From: Cristatella mucedo
Lineage: Eukaryota > Bryozoa > Phylactolaemata > Cristatellidae
DNA length: 64,000 nt
NCBI GenBank assembly: GCA_009760855.2
Contig: WPIO01000007.1
Coordinates: forward strand, 12,616,501-12,680,500
Reading direction: 5' to 3'
In this document: positions 55,331 to 64,000 of the stretch, in pieces
How positions within the stretch are numbered: the first letter of the stretch is position 1
Layout of the letters: every line of letters starts with the position of its first letter
Position numbers and translations under genes: made by a program
The notes under the pieces: generated by a model
The model's input: the letters and a program-made list of their open reading frames with translations, nothing else
What the model was told of the DNA's origin: nothing
Databases searched by the model: none

Positions 55331-55949
55331 GGACCTCAGCCAGGTGGCCGATGGCTGACATTTTAAGCTGCAGCCGGCTTCCTTGCAGTATTGCCTCAGC
55401 GGCACACATTTCTCGACGTTACGGGTCTAGGGCTCAACAAACGACGACGAATTTGGCGACGTCACGCGCATCTGTTAGACTCCTCTGACCAAGCGAGGCG
55501 TTTTCCCGTTTTGACCGGTGCATGACGTGAAAGTGCAGCACTTGCTGGGAACGACGGAGATCTGCTACGAGTGCTCGGAGACGCCGGCGCAGTGCCGCGC
55601 CGCGCGCGGGCAAACGCCCAGACAGACAGGTGCTAGAACCAGCGGCGGCATACGAGGCGGTGCATGCAGCGGTGCATACAGAGAAGAAGGAATCGTGCGA
55701 AGAGAGCGTGACGTCAATCCCAGGCCGCTCGACTAGAGAAGCCTCATGGGGAGGCGAGTCCTGAAACGAGACGCGCGCCTCTGAGCCAGCCCCGAGGCTT
55801 GAGCCGAGCTTGAGCCGAGTCTCGTTCACCGTTTAAAGTAGCGCGGCCGTGTTTATTGCAGCGTTCCGTTCCAAGGTTCCGCGGTCACTGCGTAGACTGC
55901 TGGCCGTACAGCATTCAGCTCGGCCCAATCGTTGACTGCGGAACAACGT

Positions 55950-55987
<38 letters not shown>

Positions 55988-56127
55988 CTTTCGCAGCGAT
56001 GCTTTCATGTCTCCAGAAGCCGTCTCTGGCAGTTCCAGTGGAGCTGTGCCACGTGATACTTCCGTACTACTCGCTTTCCCGACTATCGCTGTGACTCAGC
56101 TGTAACTAAATTATAGTAATACTAGAA
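55331..56127. other. Unassigned; CpG-rich in part, with (CAG)n at 55950-55987
   Basis: Twelve or so AGC/CAG units give an Ala run in one frame. CTTGAGCCGAG is tandemly duplicated near 55.80 kb. No gene recognised. Confidence 0.5.
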
Positions 56128-56182
56128 AATTGTGTATGGTACCAAAAGAGAATAAAATCCCTATCCAGGACTTTTAAATCTA
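56128..56182 (-). mobile_element. Possible SINE-1/LINE-A tail remnant
   Basis: ATGGTACCAAAAGAGAATAA and ATCCCTATCCAGGACTTTT loosely match the reverse of the shared terminal segment. Confidence 0.4.
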
Positions 56183-56211
56183 TTCGCAGGTGAAGCAATC
56201 ACCAAGTGTCG

Positions 56212-56517
56212 ATGGTGGTGGAACTCGCTTCCACAATTCCTACGCAACGACAACCACTCTCCTGCTGCCGACTATGGCACATCTTTTTCAGCGGTCCTGA
56301 ACTGCTACTTCTATGCTACTCACTACCTCAACTGCTCTCCTGACTCTGCTATGCTTCCCACTTTCTCTTTGTTGCGTGAGACGAAGTCTGTTGGCTACCG
56401 AATGCGTACCGAAAGCCGCTTAGGCTGTGAGTGCGCTATACAAAACTCTCCTGCGTAACACCCACGTGGTATTTATGACTTTCTGGAATTACAGAGACGG
56501 AGATACATTACATTACG
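56212..56517 (+). mobile_element. LINE-B 3' end with clean ACATT tail
   Basis: 5'-truncated at GGTGGAACTCGCTTCCACAA; encodes the YFYATHYLNCSPDSAMLPTF and TESRLGCECAIQNSPA stretches shared with the 4.5 kb copy, then GGAGATACATTACATTACG. A good reference for the LINE-B 3' end. Confidence 0.85.
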
Positions 56518-56959
56518 TAAGCAATGTATCGTGCTTAGAGGACTAGCACGGAAAAAGCAATCAAGTAAGACGCTAAGACAAATTCGCACAAGCGCACACA
56601 GTGCCTGGGCCCCTGGTTAGTAGATAGATGGTTAGCAGCACGCGTGATGAAGACAGTATGACTACCTAGTATTGTGGGAAAAGCCGCCTGAGCTCACCGC
56701 GCTAGAGAGAGAGAGCCTCGCCAGCAGTATAACGACCACTAAGTATTCGTGGCTTGGTGGGGAAGCGGACGGAAGCGAATGGCGCTGCGTGCGGCGGTTG
56801 GATCGCCCAGCCCAAGCATTTTGCGATCGAACGGTGGGAGAATTAAGCCGCTGGCAATTGCGAACCTTGAAAAAATTGCTAGGTTATCAGTTGCCTATCT
56901 GTGGGCTCTAACTCTAGACGCAACGCGCAACGCGAGCGCTCACTGCTAGGAACAGAATA
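56518..56959. other. No recognisable feature
   Basis: Frames of 66 and 79 codons overlap at 56.67-56.95 kb; no recognisable domain. Confidence 0.5.
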
Positions 56960-57090
56960 AAGATAACAATTACAAATTTGTTTTGGGTCCTCAGAGAACG
57001 CAATCTCTTCCTGGGTGCTTTACATAAGGCGCTTGATGAGGAAGCATGCATTAATGCGATTAGCGGCGAGACAGGCACAGTGTGCGCACG
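56960..57090 (-). mobile_element. LINE-A 3' tail fragment
   Basis: GGTCCTCAGAGAACGCAATC and TCTTCCTGGGTGCTTTACAT are the reverse of the terminal hairpin; some 3' UTR follows. Confidence 0.65.
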
Positions 57091-59707
57091 ACTAATCAAA
57101 AACACAAGACAATTCACGAGGACCTTGAGCGTACAGCCCGAGGAAAGTGGCAAGCATTTAAATATCTGCTGGCGCGTAATTTCTAGCGCGCCAGCGGTCA
57201 AGCAGCAGGGTCAAGCAAGGTTAAGCTGAGCAAGCGGATGCGCTTTTAAACAGGTCGTATTGCTGCATCGAGTTGCTCTGCGTTCGACGCTCGCAAGAAC
57301 TTCCATGCTTGAAAAAATTCTGGATTTGACAAAGAATGAACCGCTAGCAGCGCTGTTCGGCGAGCTGAGGCTGGTTTCCCGCTCTGCTCCCTTTGGTTAG
57401 CCGCTAGCGTTTCCGCCGCTCGGACCGCTCGCGCCACCGCCGCGGCTGGCGAGATGCAGGCTCCGATCGCAGCGCACGGCGCTCGAGCGGCAAGCGCTGT
57501 CGTCTGAGCATGGGCCCGCCTCCGCCGTCGCTCGCGTAGCCACGCGCAGCGCGGGCGAGCCTAGTGCGCGCATTCGAGCGTTTCGGCGATTTTGCCGAGC
57601 TTTCGCGACGGAATGGCTAGACGAAAATTTAGCTCACTGCTGTATAATTGAAAATTAAAGGTAGAAATAAAAATTTCGCATGAAACTGAAAGTATAACTC
57701 GCGGCTAGACCAGGCTGCGAGAGCGTCGTACAAACTAGTGCGAGCAAACGCGAGCGCGCATCCATCGGTTGTCGCGCGAGGCAGAGAAAGTGAAGGTGGC
57801 GCATCAAGGTCAGGACTTAGCGACTGCGCGCGTTTCCGCGGAAGCAGCTCGCACAAAGTCGGCGCGTCGGTTTGGTTCGGTTGCCCGCGAGTAGAGCAAG
57901 ATCCGAGGCATCTTCAGATCTGTGCAGATCTGCGGTCACCGTTAAGCTCGCGCGCGCGAGCTCGCGGAGTCAGAGGCGGCGCGACGGCGCAAGATCCAAG
58001 GCCGTCGCTGACTCATCAGAATTGGTCGGACTGACGCGGCGAGGAGCAGACGCTCGAATGGCGTGCGACCAGCCGCCGAAACCGTAGCCGAGCAGCTTGT
58101 ACCGGACGCCGCGCGCTCGTGGCGACGCGCACCGATCGAGCAGCGCTCGATCGGTGCGCGTCGTCTGCTCGCCTCGCTGCTGCTGCTGCTGCGGCGGCGG
58201 CGGCGGCGGCTAGCGAGCTGGCGAAAGCTCCGGCTCGGCTGGCGACTCGAGCTAGCGCCGCGGCGGCGGCCGCGTCCGCCGCTGCTGCGAGTCGTGGGCG
58301 CGGCGTAATTGCTTTTTACGAGGTCTTTCGCAATGGACGGCGACATTTCCTGCCCCGGCCGCGAGGTGCACTCGCTCGCGCAATCAATCCGCTGCATCGC
58401 TCGCTCACTCGCTCGCTCGCGCGCGCGCGGGCCCGCAGTTTCTCCCTTCGCGAGCGCCGATCTGCGAAGGCTCGTCTCCACGAAACACCTCGACCTCGTC
58501 ACTTTGCAACGACGAGCCAGCAGACGCCGCAGAGGCCGGACCGACGCCGCTAGCGACGCGCCAGCAAGCCGGCGGGCACGCGCGTCGGACGCATTGTCCG
58601 TGCAGCGGCGCGCGCGCGCGCGCGCGCGCTCTTGCGTCCGCCACTCTTGAAGTCCACGCTCCGGTTCACCATCGAACGGCCGGCGTACTAGACGCACTCG
58701 AAAAGGAAACCCTATTCCCCCAAGAGTCCGCAAGCGGCGACTGGAACGCGCGCGCGCGGGTCTGCTAGCTAGCGAAATTCCATCAGAAGTGCATTCAGGG
58801 CGAAGTTGCCCTTTGTCTTGAGCGTTAAAAAGAGTGGGTAGCCCTAGCGTAGCCGCCGACGAGCGAAGGCGCCTTCGCCGTCGCCCCGCCAGCGCCGATC
58901 CGCCGGCGACCTATCTATTTATGGCTGCTCGCCGATCCGCCCTCTCCGCCGCCCACGATCGGTATCCTGGCGATGATGATATCCTGCCGCTTTACCGTTT
59001 GCCCCGGACCTCTCACTGGTCGTGAAGTAGCTCTCGGCTTTTACGGAAGCGATCGCCTGCGCCACTCGCTGGACATGCGGAAAACGTAAGCCGAGATGCA
59101 GCAAGTGTAGTCGCTGTCCTTGCAGGCGTCTGCAATATCGGCCGATGCGCTTCCAAGGACTCGGTCAAGACTTCAGTCTGCGACATTCGGAATCGGCCGA
59201 GGCGCGGAGCGCCAGCTCGAAATTCAAACAGAGTGGCGAATCCGTGTCCTCGTATTCAGCGCTAAAAACACGCCCAGATGAACCGGCGGTTTTAGTACTT
59301 CCTTGAAGTAAACGAAAAATGAAAGAATTACTCAGTTGACTCCATTGCAAGAGACGTCAGTAACACAGGAAAAAGAATTAGCTTGCTCCCTTTCGGCCCT
59401 CGTGTTAGATTCAAAAGGCATTCTGCTACGCTATGGATATAGACATGTTATGCTAGGGCATGGGTGCTCTACATCGCTGCCGTCTTCTACTACTACTGGC
59501 ACACCTGAATACTTTTTCGCTACGGGTTGCTAGCCGTCATACAAAGTTTAGGCTTTACCGCTGTATAATATGGTGTCAGGTGAGACACCAAAGTTGCATT
59601 CGCTGTGTTTTGGCCCAGTACTGGCTGGATGTATAAGCCACTACACCACGTTTGTACCAGTGTTAACTATTCGACTGCTCGATATCGATAAACAAAATAT
59701 GTTATAT
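57091..59707. other. CpG-rich unassigned DNA with hairpin, CG-repeat and trinucleotide runs
   Basis: Includes CTG/CGG runs (58178-58210), alternating CG at 58604-58630, a 16-bp palindrome GCGAAGGCGCCTTCGC (58863-58878) and the hairpin below. Frames up to 263 codons (57942-58733, minus) are Arg/Ser/Ala-rich without a recognisable domain. It could be a promoter-associated CpG island, but no transcript evidence is visible. Confidence 0.5.
58123..58163. repeat. Perfect hairpin, 19-bp stem, 3-nt loop
   Basis: Arms CGACGCGCACCGATCGAGC and GCTCGATCGGTGCGCGTCG; loop AGC. Confidence 0.97.
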
Positions 59708-59843
59708 TTGTCTAGCAACCGAAGTGAACCTAATCTCTATTCAGACGCTTCACGTATGCCACGGGCTCGAGCCCACGACCTCAGTCATTAAATACATTAT
59801 TTGACCTCGGCCTAGGCGAACCCCTTAAACACCTGGCTAAACC
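59708..59843 (-). mobile_element. SINE-1 copy
   Basis: Minus strand: GCCAGGTGTTTAAGGGGTTC head, GGTCGTGGGCTCGAGCCC with B-box, GGCATACGTGAAGCGTCTGA and ATAGAGATTAGGTTCAC tail. Confidence 0.78.
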
Positions 59844-59934
59844 AGCGCAGCAGTTCGATGGCAGGAATGTATATCCCTTTACGGCGTGAGTGAATATACT
59901 AAGACTCCATCTATATGACTGAGGCAGAGTATCT

Positions 59935-60893
59935 CATAAATTTAAACTTCACACCTTGCTAGCAAGTTTCAGTCTGATTTCAAAGCTAATCACCCCATAG
60001 AGTCAGCATTGCTTCGGGTGTCTATCGCTTTACTTAGGAATGCAGACTTAGGTAGAGTCTCTCTGCTTGTTTTGCTCGATCTTTCGGCAGCTTTTGTTAC
60101 TATCGATCATCAAGACCTTCTTGAGCACCTCTCACCTCGTCTGGGCATCACTGGCACTGCTCTGCAGTGGTTCAGGTCCTATCTCCGTGGGAGACTCCCG
60201 AGTATTGACGTGAATGGACAAAGATCATCCGAGAAACCACTGCAATATGGAGTACCTCAGGGCTCCATGCTAAGTCCCGTTCTTTTCACGATTTAAACTC
60301 TCCCTCTTGCTGATGTGATTGCCAAGCACAATCTAGGCTTTCACTTCTATGAGGATGACACTCAGTTGTACCTTTGTTTTGATCCCTCCCACCCCTCAAG
60401 CACGTCGAATTCTCTCAGCTACCTTGCTGCATTTACTGATGACATCCCCACATGGATGGCAGCAAACTGTCTTAAATTTAATGACGATAAAAACTAACCT
60501 ACTCGTTATGGGCAAACCAAGTGTGATTCAGAAATTGGAAAGGTTAAAGCTCACAATCGGCTCTGCCAAATTGTGTCCTGTTGAATCTGCACAAAGTTTT
60601 GGTGTCATGCTCCAAAGTGACCGTTCATTAGACGATCGCATCAGTGCCATAGTAAAGTCTGCCAACTTTTAGCTACGTAGCGTTGTTAAAATTCCAAGTT
60701 TTTTTAGGTAGAGATACCAGCTCTAAATTGACCCATGCATTTGGGAAAAAGTCTTCGTGACTTCTCGTCTCGTGTGTAACTTACGGCTGGCTGGTCTACC
60801 TGCCAGGTCCCAATCAGCTGTACTTGCAGCTGGTGCAAAACTCTGCAGCTAGGCATGTCTGTCGTGAGCGGTATAGTTGCCAAATCACACCAC
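59935..60893 (+). mobile_element. LINE-A RT palm and thumb, split copy (5' part)
   Basis: Begins with CTTCACACCTTGCTAGCAAG. Frame 60009-60296 encodes the RT motif region (LLVLLDLSAAFVTIDHQDLL, ALQWFRSYLRGRLPSIDVNG, GVPQGSMLSPVLFTI). The catalytic loop at about 60.35 kb reads FYEDDTQLYLC. Then KPSVIQKLERLKL and a thumb with frameshifts run to the SINE-1 at 60894. Confidence 0.88.
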
Positions 60894-61022
60894 TTTGGTC
60901 TAGCGGTTAAGGTGCTCGCCCCGACCAAGGTCTGACTGAGGTCGTGGGCTCGAGCCCCGAGGCATATGTGAAGCGCCTGAATAGAGATTAAGTTCTCTTG
61001 GGGTACTATATAAATGAATGAA
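60894..61022 (+). mobile_element. SINE-1 copy nested in LINE-A
   Basis: TTTGGTCTAGCGGTTAAGGT head (A-box), GGTCGTGGGCTCGAGCCCC (B-box), GAAGCGCCTGAATAGAGATT, AAGTTCTCTTGGGGTACTAT and an AATGAATG end. LINE-A sequence on both sides is contiguous in other copies. Confidence 0.88.
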
Positions 61023-61557
61023 TTCTATTCATCACTTCTAGCTTATCTGCACTGGCTCCTAGTCAAGCAACGCATCAACTTCAAGGTGTCATCACTCACT
61101 TTCAGGTCCCTTTATTCTTTGGCTCCAGCCTACCTATCGAATTACTCTCTCACCTGGCTAAGTATCGTACCACCCACTTTTCGGAATCTAACAGTTTACC
61201 TATACCTTGTGCGAACCTAAAATTGTTTGGAGACCGTGCCTTTTGTTCGTATGCTCCCAAAGCCAGGAACTCTCTTCCGACATGCGTCACAACATACCCT
61301 GACTTGACTACATTGAAAAGATAACTAAAAACGACTCTATGTATCACAGCATTTAGCGGATCTCTATGTATCGCATCATTTAGTGGATCGCTGTGATTCG
61401 TCCTTTATGTGCTTGTGCGGGCTGACACTGTGCATGCTGCCACTAAACATACCAACATGCCGACCCTATGCATGTCACCCCTTACCATGTTATTTTGTTG
61501 TTATTGAGCGTGCACTCATCATTCAGTCTTGCTTCCTATGCAGCAAATGTAAGATAC
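61023..61557 (+). mobile_element. LINE-A 3' part, continuation of split copy
   Basis: From CTTCTAGCTTATCTGCACTG through KQRINFKVSSLTFRSLYSLA and the decayed C-terminus to the 3' UTR, cut off at AGCAAATGTAAGATACTGG before the terminal hairpin. A short duplication (ATCTCTATGTATCGCATC region) is near 61.36 kb. Confidence 0.82.
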
Positions 61558-62189
61558 TGGCTGCAAGTCATCTAATCTTGAACGGTTGACGTTCGTAAAG
61601 GTAAGCCACGAAGCTATCAGCAGAGTATGAAAAAGCGTTTACCGATTATGCAGTCATCTAAAACGGTCTGCTATATGTCACTCCACAAAGCTGAGCTGCG
61701 GTGTTAAACCTAAATAAACCCCGGAAGTAATAAATTTCTAGCCGGCGCTCGAAAGTAGATTGTAAATCAGTTTCTATATTGCTTGAGTATCTGCACACAT
61801 TTACTGAAGTTCGATCAAGTTGTATTGCCATCGACATCATACGTAAACTAGTTAGCCACCGACGGCCCAACAGGTTAAAAGTCACTGCGAAAACTAGTTT
61901 ACGCGTAGTCCAGCGCCGGATTATGCCCAGAAAACCTTCCGGTAAGAACGTAAACCAGCGCGTACGACGTCCACTTACCGTCTACCTTCACTGCTTCAGC
62001 TTCACCTGCGAAAACTGTACCGGCCTGCGTAGTAGTCTGCCTGCGTGGTAGTCTGGCTGCTGTCAAATCGGAATGTCTGCTTCTGCATTTTCTGTACATT
62101 AGCCTACATCTACCGGCTGCTGTTTGACTTTAGCCCCCTATTCAAGCTCTCCGCCGACTTCGCATCATTGTCGTAAAGGAGACTGCTTT
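61558..62189. other. No recognisable feature
   Basis: No family match. GCCTGCGTAGTAGTCTG is followed by a near repeat GCCTGCGTGGTAGTCTG at about 62.02-62.05 kb. Confidence 0.5.
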
Positions 62190-62986
62190 CGTCGTTCGAG
62201 CTCCGCAGCTCTACTTCGGGTTATCAGTCGGCGCGGCGCGGCGTCCCCGAGGGAACGCGGCCCCGACGGGCAGTTGCTGAGCGACGGGCAGTTGCTGAGC
62301 GACGCCGAGCGGGCGCTTAAAGGCTCGCGGCGGAGGGTGGGTGGCCGGAGACTGGCTGCCTGCCGCCCACCTTCCGCCGGCCGCTGACGCTGTCACCGAC
62401 ACAGCACGCGCCGCCGCCTCCGCGCGAAACGAGGCAACGAGGCGGGCTCGCTATTTCGCGGCGCGATGGGAAAATCAGGGTAACCTAAGTGAAAGATAAG
62501 CTCGCCATGCTGGAGGCGAGAAAGCGCAATAGGCGAGCGATTGCGTGCGCACTCGCTGCAGCGGCTCCGGTGGCCCCGGGCCTGCAAGACAGAGCTGTCA
62601 TCTCTCCGCAGCTAATGCAATCAAGTGCCCCGGCAGCGCCGAGCGGCCGTCGGCGAAGGCGTTAGCGGCGCGTCGCGGCTAGCCGTCTTGAGCGATCCGT
62701 TGTCGTCGGCTTGTCGCCAATCTTAGCTCACTCTTATCCCTCTCGTCCATTGTCGCCGCCGCCGACGTCGTCGTCGAGTTGCCGTTTGTCACTCGATCTT
62801 GAAGAAAAGCGTGTGACGCCAAATCGATCGTCCGCGCGCGTGCCGATTCTTCTCGACCCAGAGGCACCAGAAGCCCGCCGAGCGAACAGCGGCGATTTTT
62901 CTCGCCGCTGTCAGCTTCGTTTCGAACGGCGGCGGCAGCGTGAACCCGAAGGTGATCGTCGATCTGTCGCCGATCTGTCGCCTTCT

Positions 62987-63024
62987 GTCGCGAGCGCCGC
63001 CGCCGGCGCGGCGGCGCTCGCGAC
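62987..63024. repeat. Perfect hairpin, 17-bp stem, 4-nt loop
   Basis: Arms GTCGCGAGCGCCGCCGC and GCGGCGGCGCTCGCGAC; loop CGGC. Confidence 0.95.
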
Positions 63025-63096
63025 GCCCGAAGAACTGCAGCTGCCTTCGTCCTTGGATCGCTTTGAAGCGACAGCGGAATAGAATCGCGAGGCGCC

Positions 63097-63112
63097 GTCG
63101 CCGCCGCCGCCA

Positions 63113-63181
<69 letters not shown>
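63097..63181. repeat. (CCG)n trinucleotide repeat, about 28 units
   Basis: Nearly pure CCG from 63113 to 63181, interrupted before that by CAT. It encodes poly-Arg, poly-Gly or poly-Ala depending on frame and strand. Confidence 0.97.
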
Positions 63182-63182
<1 letters not shown>

Positions 63183-63290
63183 AGCTGGCAGAGCAAAGCT
63201 CTGAGAAGCACCGCCGCCGGCAGAGCGCTTTATGAAGCGTCGTCGCCGACGAGAGCCGTCGGAGGCGGCGCGGTGGAGGCGGCGCTGCGG

Positions 63291-63339
63291 CGGCGGCGGC
63301 ACTGCGCCGGCCGCCTCGGCCGGCGCAGTGCCGCCGCCG
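63291..63339. repeat. Perfect hairpin, 23-bp stem, 3-nt loop
   Basis: Arms 63291-63313 and 63317-63339 are exact reverse complements; loop CCT. The stem centre is ACTGCGCCGGCCG / CGGCCGGCGCAGT, so it is not merely a CGG run. Confidence 0.97.
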
Positions 63340-63683
63340 GTATTTTAGGTATTTTAGTCGATTTGAGCTCGAGGCCACAGAGCCGTTGGTGTACGTCACG
63401 GCCACTGTTGAACCTGTCTCCATCTGTCGCTGTCAAATAGACTTAAACTAGAAACGGAATGGCGCGTCGTCGAGCGCGAGAGCTGCGCCGCCGCGCTAGC
63501 ACCGCTCGGTGAACAAAGCTCTCAAGCGCCGCAACTCGCACTGGCACTTGCGCAATGCGACACGGTCGAGCTGTGCCGAGTCCGCGGGCGGCGTCCAGGC
63601 ACTCGGAATGTCGCGACCTCGAGTCCTCGCAGCCTCGTGCAGCCGGTAGCTCGCCGAGCGAGCATCCATATCTAGCGCATCTA

Positions 63684-63713
63684 GCGCTGTCGAAGGGCCG
63701 CCTTCGAGAGCGC
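63684..63713. repeat. Hairpin, 13-bp stem with one mismatch, 4-nt loop
   Basis: Arms GCGCTGTCGAAGG and CCTTCGAGAGCGC; loop GCCG. Confidence 0.9.
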
Positions 63714-64000
63714 CGCTGCCGTGCGTGACCTGCTAGCTCGGACGCTCCGGAGAGAAGAGCGAACCGCGACACTGCGAAATTCTGTCAGCTGACTACTCAG
63801 AGGCGGCCCTCGATAAGTGCGCGTCGCGCGTTCGTTTGTTTGCTCGGCACGTGCGTCGGCCGCCCGCCGCAGCTTCCGCCAGCCCCGGGTGTTCGTAGAT
63901 TGCGCAGCGGCGAGCTGCGTCCAGATTTCGCGCCCGCGCCGGTCGCTTCCGCTAGCGCCGCTTAACTCCGCCTGCTCGCTCAGAGCTGTAGTCGCCACGG

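Larger units (their letters stand above)
62190..64000. other. CpG-rich segment with (CCG)n and hairpins
   Basis: High CpG density throughout. A 17-bp tandem duplication of GACGGGCAGTTGCTGAGC is near 62.27 kb. Overlapping frames on both strands (207, 170, 166, 140 codons) owe their length to (CCG)n and GC content. No gene recognised. Confidence 0.55.

Noticed and set aside
54651-55409. 252-codon minus-strand frame
   Set aside because: Same reason: GC-driven openness, hairpin and duplicated sequence inside, no family resemblance.
57942-58733. 263-codon minus-strand frame, Arg/Ser/Ala-rich
   Set aside because: CpG-rich DNA lacks stops in several frames at once; overlapping open frames on the other strand are equally good and no domain is visible.
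62679-63302. 207-codon minus-strand frame with an Ala run
   Set aside because: The run comes from (CCG)n and alternative frames are open as poly-Arg and poly-Gly.

Overview
The window looks like accessory, repeat-dominated nuclear DNA from a metazoan, probably an invertebrate; I cannot name the species. The reasons are CR1/L2-type LINEs with (ATT)n tails, two tRNA-derived SINE families, pogo/Tigger and hAT DNA transposons, a Ty3/gypsy element, many microsatellites, no compact operon-like genes, and CpG dinucleotides that are not depleted. I find no confident host protein-coding gene, rRNA gene, functional tRNA gene or CRISPR array. Nearly every recognisable coding stretch belongs to a decayed mobile element. 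Family names used here (LINE-A, LINE-B, LINE-C, SINE-1, SINE-2, repeat R) are working labels defined from copies inside this window.

Layout. 1-9.2 kb: LINE-A copies, two of them interrupted (by a LINE-B end and SINE-1 sequences). 9.9-14.5 kb: a LINE-C end, two LINE-A 3' ends, SINE-2 pieces, microsatellites. 15.9-19.2 kb: a nearly complete but dead Tigger-like transposon with both terminal inverted repeats, carrying a nested LINE-A and a nested SINE-2. 21.5-22.1 kb: repeat R copy 1. 24.2-26.1 kb: LINE-A split by an inverted LINE-A/LINE-B composite. 28.05-28.72 kb: a short non-autonomous Tigger-like element. 30.3-31.1 kb: an 800-bp tandem repeat open in all six frames. 31-36.3 kb: LINE and SINE pieces. 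36.6-37.0 kb: an AT-rich fold-back element flanked by a 20-bp direct repeat. 39.7-44.2 kb: a SPIN-like hAT element split by a degenerate Ty3/gypsy retrotransposon. 45.9-49.7 kb: two inverted LINE-A copies, the second inserted in repeat R copy 2. 49.7-64 kb: CpG-rich DNA with many near-perfect short hairpins, alternating with more SINE and LINE copies.

How the parts relate. SINE-1 carries at its 3' end the same hairpin-forming tail that ends LINE-A, which fits a SINE mobilised by LINE-A reverse transcriptase. LINE (ATT)n tails are repeatedly the site where another element starts. The nesting gives a relative age order: Tigger and hAT elements are older than the LINE-A, SINE-2 and gypsy insertions inside them. 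CpG-rich blocks (about 35.5-36.2, 37.9-39.7, 44.2-45.1, 47.3-48.2, 49.7-50.6, 54.5-55.3, 57.4-59.0 and 62.2-64.0 kb) contain long open frames, but these follow from GC content and are not called as genes.
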